Assembly (NCBI GenBank): GCA_036346355.1
Contig: CM070584.1
Location: 26,320,039 to 26,384,038 of the forward strand
Length of the DNA: 64,000 nucleotides
Direction of reading: 5' to 3'
Origin: Rhipidocladum racemiflorum
Lineage: Eukaryota > Streptophyta > Magnoliopsida > Poales > Poaceae
The first letter of the stretch is position 1; every line of letters begins with the position of its first letter. Of this stretch, positions 1-11,331 are shown piece after piece. Position numbers and translations under genes: made by a program. The notes under the pieces are model-generated. The model had not been told where the DNA came from and did no database searches. It saw nothing but the letters and a program-made list of their open reading frames with translations.

Positions 1-630
1 TAGTTGAGCTCCTAGGGTTAATATAAGCTCAAAAGTTTTAGTTAGCAGGAAAAGTTCGATCCGAAAACCCTAATTGACTTTTGTCGGATTTACTCGATTG
101 AAAGTCATTCTCTTGAATCTTGGAGTTTCCTTTGGAAACCCTAGCTCCATAAGTCAAGAAAGCGACTCTTGAGGACATCCGATGCCACTAAAGTTCGATT
201 CTCACAAAAAGAATCGAGTTTGAACTCAATTGGGTTGAAAATTGAAATTTTGTATTAACTAGGATTTTCGTGTTTGAAAAGTGGGAAACTCGGTCAAATG
301 GTCTCGAAACATGGCAAGACCAGAGTGAATGGGTCCCTAGCGTCACTAGGCACCTAACCATGTGATTATCTCAAAGTTTTGAACTTGTTTGCGCAAAAGG
401 CCCATTTTCAAAACCCTAATTTCGTTGGAGAGCCGGCATTACAGACGTTATAGGCCCAATACTGCTGATCGAGCGGTAGTACCGTGAGTACAATGCCGGT
501 AGCTATTTTTCAGAGAGCATCCCTTTGATCTTGAGAAAATCTAGCACTACTGGGGTTAATGGCTGGTAGTACCGCGTGAGCGGTAGTACCGCTTGCAGAA
601 CGTCGGTAGTTATTTTCGAGAGAACGCCCG
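1..630 (+). repeat. Left part of an old LTR fragment (continues at 5354)
   Basis: AT-rich non-coding sequence ending in a stretch with several copies of the palindromic word CGGTAGTACCG and variants (about 430-610). It ends in GCCCG (626-630), the left TSD of the element at 631-5348; the other half resumes after the second GCCCG at 5354. Plus orientation is inferred from the exon-like module at 5583-5654 in the right half. The true left end lies outside the window. Short reading frames here show no recognisable protein. Confidence 0.6.
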
Positions 631-1099
631 TGTCGACGTTTGTTGTCGGTAATAACCTATATGGGGCTATGCGCTGGATCCAAACTCGATGGTAACACAA
701 GACAAGGGATTAGATAGATTCAAGCCCTCGATGGTGGAGGTAATACCCTAATCCTGTGTTCTGGGATTATGAGATGTATGTGTCTCACGTATTGTGTGTC
801 TAGGGACCCCCGCCCCCTTATAAATGGAGGGGTGGAGAGTACGAGTTGGTTACAAGGGGGGAATCCCCATTAATTACGGAATAAGTTTTATCTCTAACCC
901 TTCCCGCAACAATGCTAGCTTTTGGGATTACAATTATATCTTGCCTAACAATAGTTAGTTACCATCTTTGTCCTTTCTTGTAGGGTACGATGGTGAGAGT
1001 TCGAGTAATACTCTATCTCTTACGGTCATCCCAGGATGCCCCCTCTTTGTGGGTCCTTGTGGCCTGTCGTGTGAATAACCGGGGTCTGTATACTCCACA
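631..1099 (-). repeat. 3' LTR of the 631-5348 element
   Basis: On the minus strand it starts TGTGGAGTATACAG and ends CGTCGACA. It aligns with 4877-5348 nearly end to end. Differences are mainly single substitutions, so insertion is moderately recent. The left end touches the GCCCG TSD directly. Confidence 0.9.
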
Positions 1100-1111
1100 G
1101 TAGCCCCCGAG
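1100..1111 (-). other. Polypurine tract of the 631-5348 element
   Basis: The minus strand reads CTCGGGGGCTAC directly upstream of the 3' LTR. The same style of tract (ATCGGGGGCTAGC) precedes the 3' LTR of the Tat element at 17639. Confidence 0.75.
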
Positions 1112-1570
1112 TGCTTTATAATTGAGTTGCCATCTCTCAGGTTTCCGTCAGCCGAGTCCTGTTTCATTCCGAGTGCTCCCAGTCTTTTGGCACAGCTTCC
1201 CGACTGGTCTTCCTTGATGCCGAGTGCTTAGTTGCAGGCAGGGAAATTGTAAAGTACTTGATAAAGCTCCATCAGTCGAAAATGCCAAGTGATACTCAAT
1301 GTAGTCATTAGGATACTTGGTGATCTGCCCATCCTGGAGCACACCAAAATTTGAATAAATCTTGGCCGAGTGGTACTTGTATCCAACTGCCATGATGCAT
1401 AGCAGATTACCCATCATGGGGCAATACCCTCGGAGATGATTACTCAAAATCAATTCATGACATCCGGCTCCGTCTTGCGGTAACCAGCGATTGGCTCGAC
1501 ATTGGGTATATCACAAGTGATACACAATATGATTACTGGGATTCTGGTGATCAGCCCATCTCGGGGCGCA

Positions 1571-1713
1571 CCGTAGCTATATCCATTAGGATACCGGAGA
1601 TCAGCCCGACTTGGGGCGCACCGTAGCTATATCCATTAGGACACCGGAGATCAGCCCGACTTGGGGCGCACCATAGTTATATCCATTAGGACATTGGAGA
1701 TCAGCCCGACTTG
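1571..1713. repeat. Three tandem copies of a 50-bp unit
   Basis: Units start at 1571, 1621 and 1671 with CCGTAGCTATATCCATTAGG or a close variant, and end in TTGGGGCGCA; the third is cut short by the CCCGA TSD of the nested solo LTR. Degenerate relatives precede it (about 1531-1570, and weaker at 1311-1350). It lies in the internal region of the non-autonomous element, near its purine tract. Confidence 0.9.
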
Positions 1714-1725
1714 TCTAGCCCCCGA

Positions 1726-4182
1726 TGTAGGGTCGAGGATGCGCCTAGAGGGGGGTGAATAGGCGTTTTAAAAATTCTTCTCACTAATCGAGGATCGCCT
1801 CTAATTACCCCTATATCAAAACCTACACAAAGATTATGCGCAAGCGGAAGATTAAGGTTTTGACAATTAAAGCCTAAATCAACTAGGCTTACTAGTGCAC
1901 TAACTAAATTATGTCTCTAAGCTAGAATTGCTAGGTTGATCAAGCAAGCTACACTATGCAATTCTAATCACAATCAAGCAATCAATAATATTGCAATAAA
2001 GTAAATGCTTGAATGTAAAAGGGCAAGAGACACAATACTTTTTACCGTGGTTCGGAGATAACCCTCCTACTCCACGTTGAGGAAGTCCAACTCACTTTGG
2101 ACCGGCCCACTCACTTGAGCCTTCACCTCGAATCCACTATGGTAGCTTTTCACCCCGCCGGGTAGGCTAAGCTCCAACCTTCACAACCTTTCACCGGGGC
2201 TTCTCACAAACCACGAGAGCTCCCGCGCACGATGCACCGACGCCGTCTAGGAGGCCACCACCTCCAAGAGCAATAGGATGAGCACTCCACTCAAGCTTCA
2301 CCTAACGCACCTCCGTGTCTCCAGTGATCACTTAGTGCAACTCATGCAACTAGGGTCCTCTCAATCTCCCTCTAATTGCTACTCATGCAATTAGGATCAC
2401 TCTTGAGCTCAAAACCGAATTGGAAGAGGCAAAACCATGCAAACCCTCCCACAAACTCAAACCTAGCTCAAGAACACCAAAAACACCAGCAACAACCTAC
2501 CCTTGCCCCTCCAAGGGGGTCTTATATAGCCTCCCACATGAAAACTAGCCGTTGGAGGCAAAACCCTGAATTTTCAGCTGAATCCGGCACTATCGGCCTC
2601 ATAGCCCCGGTAGTGCCGGCCTTGACCTCCAACGGTCGGCAACGGCTATAAACCCGGCACTACCGTAGGCAAATTGCCGGTAGTGCCGCTTGAGCAGCAG
2701 TACCGGCCCCACTGAGCGGTAGTGCCGGCCAACACTCCAAAGCACAGCTCTCTGGAAAACAACTACCGACTTAATAAGGCCGGTAGTGCCGACTGAGCGG
2801 CAGTACCGCTCCCATAAGCGGTTCTGCCAGCCTCAGCGGTACTACCGCCCTACTACCTCCGATAGTGCCGGCCTTAGGAGAAAAACCAGTTTTTCGCTAA
2901 AAACTTTTCTCCAAAACTTCAACCGATAATTCTTTGAGCCAAAAGGTGATCAAACCATGATCACACTTAGTTGCAAAACACTTTTGCAACACAACTAAAC
3001 CATGCTCAAAGAATTCAACCAAACTCCAAATCGTTTGCGACAAACACACCTCGCAAACGTCTCAAAGATTATATTTGCAAGAACGTATTAAGCAAATAAA
3101 TCCCGGAGTCTATAAGGTTTATCCTCTTAGCCATGTGATGGTCAAACCACGACCAAACGGACTTGCAAAAACCACGGTGCAAGTATCACATGATTTCAGG
3201 ACCGGAACCCATAGACCTCCAGTTTATTCGCACAACGAACTCGCAAATAAACAGTCAAACCAATATATGCTTGAGCATTCTCTTTTTGCAACAAATGCAA
3301 AAAAGCCTGGCACCAAGCAAACTCCAAATAACCAAACTAAATCAAATCTGAGTGCATGAGCTCTCTAATTGCAATCAACTTGTACCCCCGGGATCATCAC
3401 TCTGGCTTTCTCTTGAAGTCTTTATGATCTTCAATCATCTTATCTTCAAGATCGTCACCCAGCTCTATAAACTTGTTCATCTCTTCTTGATTAACTTTCT
3501 TCTTTTCAACCTTTCGAACTAACCTGGCTCAATCATCACTTATAAAAATGGTTAGTCCAAGATGCATGGTTGTCTCAATCATCTAAGCACTCCATTAACA
3601 CTTAATGGATACACCTTACATCAATTGAGCACAACCTAAATCAATCAAATGAATTTATATGTGTCTTGAGCACATGATACAACTAATGCTTCATAATACT
3701 CAAGAACTCTTCATTTGTTCTTAATCGATCACAAGAACACCATCAACACTTGATGCAATGTTCTTTGATGATTAGGAGACAGATGGACTCAATTTAAACA
3801 TTCATTTAAATTGATATGGTTCAATGTATTGATCCTTTATATATGGAGTGAAGAATAGATCAATACATCGATACATCAAGTTCAAGTGTGAACTCCCCCT
3901 AAATATGTACATCCATGTAATATATGGATTGGGAAACATAATGCACATTTTTGTGGTTAATGCCATGGAGAATTCATACTTTAACTTGATTCCAAAGTAT
4001 GCAAATAATACTATAATGAATATGCATACATACCTTGGGTTTTCCATTTTTCATCCAAATAAGAGACTATTGAATGTAACTCAATAAACATGTTAGTCTC
4101 AATAAGATTAAATTTGTCATTAAACAAAGATTAATCATTAATCTAAACCAATCACCAAAACCAAATAGAGCTTGAACTTACA
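1726..4182. mobile_element. Solo LTR, 2,457 bp, TSD CCCGA
   Basis: It begins TGTAGGGTCGAGG and ends GAACTTACA, so it has TG...CA ends, with CCCGA on both sides (1721-1725 and 4183-4187). There is no internal retrotransposon domain, PBS or second LTR, so this is the product of LTR-LTR recombination. Near the start it carries CTAGAGGGGGGTGAATAGGC, a motif I recall from grass LTRs but cannot assign to a named family. Around 2590-2870 it is packed with CGGCACTACCG/CGGTAGTGCCG words. The frames at 2376-2651 and 3075-3359 are low-complexity and not credible genes. Confidence 0.92.
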
Positions 4183-4187
4183 CCCGA

Positions 4188-4876
4188 GCGCCGGAACTTG
4201 GCTCATGGCCTTTTTGTCCCTGACACGCCTTCCGAGTGACTAAAGTGTCTTAGAGGCTTCAATCATCAGGCCCAAGGTGTCGAGAAGTGTCTTAGAGGTG
4301 ATAATATTTTGCTGCGGCGTACGGAAAACGAACTGGGTCCCCATTCTAGCATGCATAATATCTTCATTGATGTTGCAGCCTCGGGTTTGGAGAGACCGAG
4401 TGCATGCTTCTTGGGCTTCATCACGAAGATGATCTGCCTCCGTCACTCCTTCGGCATCTCCCCGGCAATCCGAGTCAGAGAGCTCGTCCTCGATCATGTA
4501 AATGCCCTGGAAAATATGGGGGCTCCTCGTGTTGCTTTCTAGTTCACCGTATCCGAGTCGGGAAGTGGGCCTCTGGGGTACTACTCATGAGTAGATGGCC
4601 ATGGCCTTCCTCGATTCGAACAGGAAGCCGAAAGAAACACCATTGAAGTCCTCCCCGAATCTGATCTGATCCGAGTCCGAAGAGCAGTCGGAGACCCTCC
4701 CAGATTGGATCTATTCTGGGTCCAAGAGAGCCAGTTTGCCGAGTTCGTCGGCGAAGAACCTTAGGCTCCCAAAGCAAAAAATCTGGCCGGGAGCGAAGGT
4801 GGTGTTGATGTCGTTGAAGGAGGCCATCAATCTTGACGAGATTGATCTTAGCGCTTCCCCTACCTGGCGCGCCAAC
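4188..4876 (-). other. 5' internal region of the non-autonomous element, with PBS
   Basis: This is the segment next to the minus-strand 5' LTR. The PBS-like TGGCGCGCCAGGTA is the reverse complement of 4861-4874. The longest minus frames (4544-4777 and 4240-4497) look like untranslated leader or gag-leader debris: short, no gag domain, no zinc knuckle. No function is assigned. Confidence 0.65.
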
Positions 4877-5348
4877 CGTCGATGTTTGTTGTCGGCAATA
4901 ATCTATATGGGGCTATGCGCAGGATCCAAACTCGATGGTAACACAAGACAAGGGATTAGACAGGTTCAGGCCCTCGATGGTGGAGGTAATACCCTAGTCC
5001 TGTGTTCTGGGATTATGAGATCTATGTGCCTCACGTATTATGTGTCTAGGGACCCCTGCCCCCCTTATAAAGGGAGAGGGCAGAGAGTCCGAGTTGGTTA
5101 CAAGGGGGAATCCCCATTAATTACGGGATAGGTTTAATCTCTAACCCTTCCCGCAAGCAATGCTAGCTTTTGGGATTACAATTATATCTTTCCTAACAAT
5201 AGTTAGTTACCATCTTTTGTCCTTTCTTGTAGGGTACGATGGTGAGAGTCCGAGTAATACCCGATCTCTTACAGCCGTCTTGGGATGCCCCCTCTTTGTG
5301 GGTCCTTGTGGCCTGTCGTGTGAATACCCAGGGTCTGTATACTCCACA
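4877..5348 (-). repeat. 5' LTR of the 631-5348 element
   Basis: Partner of 631-1099. The 3' terminal CA on the minus strand has changed to CG here (the plus strand starts CGTCGATG where the partner has TGTCGACG). It is followed on the plus side by the second GCCCG TSD (5349-5353). Confidence 0.9.
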
Positions 5349-5353
5349 GCCCG

Positions 5354-5900
5354 TTCGACCTTCGGCACTACTGGGCTTTTGGAGCGGTACTTCCGGGGTA
5401 GTGCGGCACTACCGGGCATTCAATGCCAATACTGCCAGGCGTCAGGGTTGAGCCTGAATTCCTTCTAGTCTAGTTTTTCCCTCGCTCTCTAAATTTGATT
5501 TGCTTTTGTATTCGAATCTTATTTGCCTTCTTCAATCTGTTCTTATTCGTTTTATCGTTTCTTTTGTCGTTCGATCGTGTAGACGTTGACGTGTCAAAGT
5601 CCGCTGACGATCCAGACTACGTCCTAGAGCTCGAATTTGTTGAAGAGCAAATAGGCAAGCACCCCTTCTGATCATATTGATCCCATATTTGCAAAGCTTA
5701 ATTTTCATTTTGTCAAAACTATTATGCATGCATGTATATTCTGTAAAGAAGCAAAGTTTGTGGGTAACTGGTAGGTAAACCCAAGATTGGTGGATTACCT
5801 TAATCATACTTGTCACGAGAACCTTGATAAACACTAGGTTTAGAATCCGGTACTTGTCACGAGAACATTAAAATCCGGTACTGCCGCAATTGGTTGATAG
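5354..5900 (+). repeat. Right part of the old LTR fragment
   Basis: Continuation of 1-630 after the GCCCG TSD, again with CGGCACTACCG-type words (5355-5450). It then resembles the U5 of the large LTR at 22132-34170 (compare ATCAAAACTATTATGCATG near 5715 with about 32546). An exon-like module lies at 5583-5654. The fragment fades out near 5900; the exact junction with the AT-rich Copia-side sequence is not visible. Confidence 0.55.
5583..5654 (+). pseudogene. Exon 2 of the LTR microprotein module, diverged copy
   Basis: It is preceded by a T-rich tract ending GTGTAG and followed by G|GCAAGC, a GC-type donor. The 72-nt exon has the same phase as all other copies here: two bases, whole codons, then one base. 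It encodes an acidic peptide (DVDVSKSADDPDYVLELEF and onward) with no stop. The surrounding LTR is a truncated fragment, so expression is unlikely. The protein sequence differs strongly from the main family, but length class, phase and charge are kept. Confidence 0.5.
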
Positions 5901-6485
5901 GCCAAAAAGGCTGAAAACTAAGATTGCAAAGTGCCCATATGCATTCATTTAATAGAGAATTGACATATGTGAGCACCTCCAATCGAAAGAAACACCAAGA
6001 GCTTAAGTTTAAAATAGTTTTTATTAGAATTAGGTTTTTGAGTCAAGAAAAACAACTTTTTGCAAAAGAGATCCAAGAAAAGAGAGAATCAAATTCAATC
6101 GAATTGTTTTAGTCCAAAAATGCTTTTAGATGACTAGAAATGTTATAATTCTAGTTCTAAGAGCTATGACTAAAGAAGTGCATTAATTAGATCAATATAG
6201 AACAATTTTGAGCTTTTGGATGAGATACAAAAAGCAATTTGTCCAAAAACACTTTCCATTTTCTATTTAATATACAAGGATTTTTGTACACATTTCTATA
6301 GAAAAAGATGAGGAATATATATAAATATATATATATATATAGTTAGATTTGAAAATGAAATTTTCAACTAATTTTGAAAGAGAGCACCAAGTTACAATTT
6401 TTCAAATTTTTTGGTCTAGTTATAGACTTAGGTTCTCCTTTTGAAGGTTTATATGCACCATTTTCATATTTTCACATCTTGGGAT
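5901..6485 (-). other. AT-rich 3' flank of the old Copia element
   Basis: It contains an (AT)n run at about 6312-6343 and no credible frame. GGGAT (6481-6485) is the left TSD of the Tat element, and the same sequence resumes at 18309 and leads to the Copia 3' coding end at 21808. I therefore read it as untranslated sequence beyond the Copia pol stop on the minus strand. No Copia 3' LTR was recognised. Confidence 0.5.
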
Positions 6486-7115
6486 TATCGGGGATTGAAC
6501 TATTCACCATAAAGACCATTTTGCCTCAGCGGCCCAAAAGCCATCGACCATACAATGCCCTCGGGGGAATGCCCGAGGAGAGCGCCCGAGCAATCCAATG
6601 CCCTAGCAACGAGCATACACATCCGCCTGTTAAAAACCGAATGCTCGCCTACGAGCACGCTGGGCAGGTACGAGCAACCATGCTCGAATAGGCTAAGCGG
6701 ATGCTCGGGTGGATGGTCGGGGGGCTCGGTCAAACCACCAGGGAGGGTGCGCCGGAAATTCAAAACGAGGCGTGATTCAAGGGCTCCAGATCATGGGTGC
6801 GGAAGATATGGAAGCGCGGCGTAATTATAGGGGGTAGTTACCATGTATACAGCTTAGGATCTTGTATTTAATCCCTCCTGACTCCTGTAGAAGGGGACAC
6901 GAGACGAAGTGCACACAGTTTTACAGATCTTGAATCATATACACTGGAGTAGGGTTATTATCTCCGCAGTGAGATGCCCGAACCAGGATAAACATCGCAT
7001 GTCTCCCCCATCTGTGCATTGCTCAGACGCAATCTTTCTCTCGCACGAAGGGGCCCATTTTGATCCCTCATTCAACAAGTAAGCTCAGCGGGAGCCCGTT
7101 CTCCAATCATCGACA
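6486..7115 (+). repeat. 5' LTR of the Tat element
   Basis: The first bases are TATCGGGG where the partner has TGTCGGGG; it ends ATCATCGACA. It is 35 bp shorter than the 3' LTR because of one deletion near 6744. Most other differences between the pair are C/T or G/A transitions. Confidence 0.93.
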
Positions 7116-7117
7116 GC

Positions 7118-7132
7118 TGGCACCATCCGTGG
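7118..7132 (+). other. Primer binding site of the Tat element
   Basis: TGGCACCATCCGTGG starts two bases after the LTR end. It is not the initiator-Met type used by the Tekay-like elements in this window. I do not assign the tRNA. Confidence 0.75.
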
Positions 7133-7173
7133 GGATCGACAGCGTGATCTCCGTCCGAGAGGACTTCCCGAGG

Positions 7174-9321
7174 ATGTCAAATTTGGGAGATACTCGAAGT
7201 GTCTATGCTTTCAACGATGTTGAGGATGATGACATGTACTACGCCGGCGACGGCGAGGTCGGTGTGACCGATCCAGCAGGCCACACCAAACCCGGAAGCT
7301 TTACCCCGGAGTCTAAAGTGCAAGGACGGATCCTTTGTTCTCTGCTCATTGCCCTCGTTGATAACGAGGATGACTATGACGGACTTTATGATGGTCTGGA
7401 TATACCAGATCATACCGACTTCGATTGCAAAACAGCGTCTCAAGGACATACGATGATGTCTCCCTCACACTCATCTCACTTTCATCACGTTAACATGGCC
7501 GGAAGCTATGTCGAACCCGAGGTGGAATCCTCGGGGGCTGCTAAGCGTGATCGCTATGAAGCAGTCGGGCATCACCTGGAGGCATCCTTGGACAGGACCT
7601 TGGCGAGCATGCGTCGCCATGCGCGAGAGAGGCACACTTCCAGGGAAAGAAACTCCTCCCAAGGAAACTCTCGTGGGTGTCGTACTCCCGACCGCGTCCC
7701 CGAGCGCCGTCAGAGTTCTCCGCCACCTGTCCTTCAGAACCAAGAGCGTCTGCAGGCTTTGGCGGCGGTCGTGCGTGACCTCCGCAACTTTCCCGGCCAA
7801 GTGGATTTGGAAGCGGTAGGTATGGTCGTGGCCGAGGATTTAGAAAGACTCGCCGTAGACCTGAAGGTCTCGAATCCACCTCATGATCAGGGTACTCGAA
7901 GTGTTTCCCGGGACCATCGAGAGCACACTCCCGTCCGCTCGCACATGGACGAATCTCGGAGCCACACTCGGAGGGTGCTCCAGACGTTTAACCCGGTCCA
8001 CGGGAACCCTCGGAGTAATCCCCGAGCTACCTCAGGGCGTCATGCACACGTCCACCCGGACTACGAGCGTTCCAAATGCTCTACGACCGAGCGATCACCA
8101 ACACACCGCCCTCATGAGGTCTTTTTCTGGCTTGGTCCGTGCATCGGGCAGTGGATGGGGGACGCTCGTGACGACCTTCGCGGCCGAAGAAACCACCGTG
8201 AGACCCCGAACTTCGGGTGCAGGGCCTTCACAAGCTCTCTTCGGAATGTCACATGGCCGAGCAAGTTCAAGCCCGGGCACATCGAGAGGTTCAACGGGAC
8301 CCAGAACCCGGATGAGTTTCTCTCAATCTACACCACCGCGATCTTGGCTGTAGGAGGTGACGAGGGAGTAATGGCAAATTACCTCCCAACGGTCTTGGAC
8401 GGGGCCGCTCGCACTTGGCTCTTCAATCAGAAGGAAGGATCCATACAATCTTGGAGGCAGCTCAGTGCGGCGCTCCGAGCAAACTTCCAAAGTTGCTACA
8501 TTCGCCCGGGGAAAGAGCGCGACCTTGAGCGCCTGATTCAAATGGAAGGTGAGACTCTGTGACAGTTTGTCTAGAGGTTCATCCAAGTCAGGAACTCAAT
8601 CCCGAACATATCGGACGAGGCTGTCTTCCGAGCCTTTAAATTCAGGGTACGGGACGTTCGCTTCACGCAGGACCTGGAGATCCACCCAGACTTGATGGCC
8701 AATGAGCTCTTCTGTATGGCCGACCGGTACGCCAACGCCGGCGAAGCCGTCCAGTGGAAGAGGATGTTGGATGAAGGAAATCTACCACCTCAGCCCGGAT
8801 TAGAGGCCTCCACCAGCAAGAAAGGTTCGAACTCCGTGGACAAAAAGATCAAGAAGAAGAAAAAGAAACAACCCTCGCTAGGTATAGTCACCGCGGTGGA
8901 GCAGCAACAGCCTCGAGCATCCCAGCCATAGCTCTGGGGATTCAATGCTCGGGGCAAAGGGCAACAATCTCAACACTGCAACGACCAAGGCCGAGGCGAT
9001 CAGACGGTGCAGCAGAGCGGCCTTTATTGTCTGCTCCATCAAGCGTACGGACACGATCTACGGAATTGCCGGACATGGACCTACCGCATGGATCAGTTCT
9101 ACAGCGGCAAAGGTCCCATGCCATCACTCCCGGAGCAAGGAGAAAACAACAAAGGTAAGCAGCCCGCTGGGGATAAGGACGACGACATGGAGTATCAGGA
9201 GCCTCAGAACCACATTGAGGTCATATTCGGGGGCTCCTCCGCCTACAAATCTCGCCGAGATTTAAAGGATGCCACGCGGGAGGTGCACCACGTTACCCAG
9301 GGTAAACCCGCCGTGTAGTAG
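7174..9321 (+). pseudogene. gag: gag region of the Tat polyprotein (broken)
   Basis: Gag builds the virus-like particle and binds RNA. The first ATG after the leader is at 7174 (MSNLGDTRS). A retrotransposon gag domain is visible around 8270-8730 (HIERFNGTQNPDEF, ARTWLF, then FRAFKFRVRD beyond the stops), followed by a lysine-rich linker and a CX2HX4HX4C zinc knuckle (CLLHQAYGHDLRNC, about 9028-9069). In-frame stops lie at 8560, 8572, 8929, 9316 and 9319. No frameshift separates this from the downstream pol, so gag and pol form one continuous frame of 1,964 codons ending at 13065. Confidence 0.85.
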
Positions 9322-9375
9322 CTCAAGTGGTTCGAACTACCTCTTACATTCTCCAAGGATGATTGTCCCCTTGGA

Positions 9376-9981
9376 ATGACCAAACCACATAAGCTTCCGA
9401 TGGTCGTGAGCCCGACCATCAGCAACACTATCGTGGGCCGAGTGCTCATAGACTCCAGGAGCTCCCTAGATTTAATTTCCGCCAAGGTCTTGGACGAGAT
9501 GCAGATCCCTCATTCCAAGATCAAGAGCGTAGCGATCCCCTTCTTTGGGATAGTCCCAGGCACCTCGATCAAGCCTTTAGGCCAAGTCATTTTGCCCGTC
9601 ACCTTCGGCAGCCTAAGCAACTTCCGTACAGAAATGATCACCTTTGAAGTGGTCGACTTTGAGTCAGCCTACAATGCCATTCTCGGCAAGCCGACTCTGG
9701 CCAAGTTCATGGCCGACACGCATCATGCGTACCAATGCCTGAAGGTTTCTGGACCCAACGGGGTCATAACCATAAGGGGGAGCCATAAGTCCGCATTAAA
9801 TTGCGACGAAAGGGCGTTGGACATGGTCGGCCAATTGCCTACACACGGTTCCGATCAAGAGCCGAAGCACTCCCGGCCTAAAGTTGCCCTCCAGCCCGGA
9901 GGAGAGACCAAGGCCGTTCCACTCAACGAGTCAGAACCCGCCAAGGTCGTGCATTTGGGATCTTCCTTAGATCCCAAATAG
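9376..9981 (+). pseudogene. Aspartic protease region of the Tat polyprotein
   Basis: Protease releases the mature Gag and Pol proteins. The fold is recognisable from GRVLIDSRSSLDLISAKVL, GTSIKPLGQVILPVTFG and SAYNAILGKPTLAKF. The active-site loop reads DSR where the family has a D-S/T-G triad or D-G-G, so the conserved glycine appears lost, besides the stop at 9979. It is in the same frame as gag and RT. Confidence 0.8.
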
Positions 9982-11331
9982 GAACTCGAGCTCATCACCT
10001 TCCTCCGAGAAAATTCGGATGCATTCGCCTGGGAACCATCCGACATGCCCAAAGTCCCAAGGGAGGTGATTGAGCACAGGCTAGCAGTTCAGCCTGATAA
10101 AAAGCCAGTATGACAAAAACTCAGACAATTTTCCCTAGAAAAGCAGGCGATCATCCGGGATGAGCTCGACAAGCTCCTCAAGGCCGGCTTCATCAGAGAA
10201 GTCGAGCATTCAGAATGGCTAGCCAATCTGGTCATTGTCAGGAAGAAGGGGGACAAGTGGCGCATGTGCGTCGACCACACGAGCTTGAATGCCGCATGCC
10301 CAAAAGACAAATACCCGCTGTCGCGTATAGACCAGTTGGTCGATGCAACAGCGGAGTCCTAGGTGATGAGCTTCCTGGATGCTTATTCGGGATACCATCA
10401 GATCAGCATATCGCCTGAAGACGAAGAGAAGACCTCCTTCATTACTCCGTTTGGGACATTCTGCTACACGACCATGTCCTTCGGTCTAAGAAACGTTGGA
10501 GCAACTTTTCAGCGCCTCATGCAGAAAACCTTTTCGGATCAAATAGGTCGGAACCTAGAGGTCTATGTGGATGACATAGTTGTCAAAAGCAAGCTCGCTT
10601 CAAGTCACGTCGCCGACCTAGAGGAAACATTTTGTAACCTCAACAAGCGTCGAATAAAGTTGAACCCAGAAAAATGTGTTTTCAGCGTAGAAGCCGGCAA
10701 GGTGCTCGGCTACATGGTTGGTCCACAGGGCATTGGAGCAAATTTGGAAAAAATTGAGGCCATCAAAAATATGAGGCCTCCCACGTGTGTAAAAGAGGTA
10801 CAGGCCTTAACCGGTCGGATGGCCGCTCTGAGCCGCTTCATTTCCCGATTAGTGTTTGAGGAGCTAAAGCAGTATCTGTCCAAGTCACCCATCCTGGTCA
10901 CCCCCAAGGCGGGAGAAGCACTACTGCTGTACTTAGCAGCAACCCCGCAAGCCGTAAGTGCGGTACTAGCGGTGGAAAGGGATGGGGTCAAACGACCTAT
11001 CTACTATGTTAGTGAAGTACTACACGGACCAAAGGAGCGTTACCCTGAGGTCCAGAAGCTCTTGTACTCACTGCTGATAGCTTCCAGAAAGCTACGCCAT
11101 TACTTCCAAGCCCACAAAATTGTGGTCCCGACCAGTTTCCCACTCAGGGAGATCCTGAGAAACCAATACGCCAGTGGTCGCATAGCAAAGTGGGCCATGG
11201 AGCTCACCGAGTTTGACATACAATTCTCGGCTCGCACGGCGATCAAGTCCCAGGTATTGGCAGACTTCGTGGCAGAATGGACAGCTCCGGCTCCACCAAC
11301 ATATAAGCCTGCCAGATCCGAAGAGGATCGC
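9982..11331 (+). pseudogene. Reverse transcriptase and first RNase H of the Tat element
   Basis: It copies element RNA into cDNA and removes the RNA strand. RT blocks visible: LDKLLKAGFIREVEHSEWLA, WRMCVDHTSLN, FLDAYSGYHQI, TMSFGLRNVGATFQRLMQ and the catalytic YVDD (10564-10575). The connected RNase H follows (PIYYVSEVLHGPKERYPEVQ). Stops at 10111 and 10360 lie inside RT; the tract 10363-11409 is open for almost 350 codons. The frame is intact at the indel level, so decay is by substitution only. Confidence 0.9.

Larger units (their letters stand above)
631..5348 (-). mobile_element. Non-autonomous LTR retrotransposon, minus strand, TSD GCCCG
   Basis: Two direct repeats of about 470 bp (631-1099 and 4877-5348) flank the element, and GCCCG occurs at both 626-630 and 5349-5353. 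Read on the minus strand, the right copy is the 5' LTR: it is followed by a primer-binding-site-like TTGGCGCGCCAGGTAGGGG, and the left copy is preceded by the purine tract CTCGGGGGCTAC. After removing the nested solo LTR (1726-4182), only about 1.3 kb of internal DNA remains, with no RT, integrase or protease. It must therefore have been mobilised by an autonomous relative, probably a Gypsy element judging by the purine tract and PBS style (inference). Confidence 0.9.

Noticed and set aside
1726..4182. DNA transposon
   Set aside because: No terminal inverted repeats beyond TG/CA and a 5-bp TSD, which fits an LTR.
7060..7173. Extension of Tat gag upstream of 7174
   Set aside because: The open frame begins with TTG inside the LTR and crosses the PBS. 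The first ATG after the PBS is at 7174.
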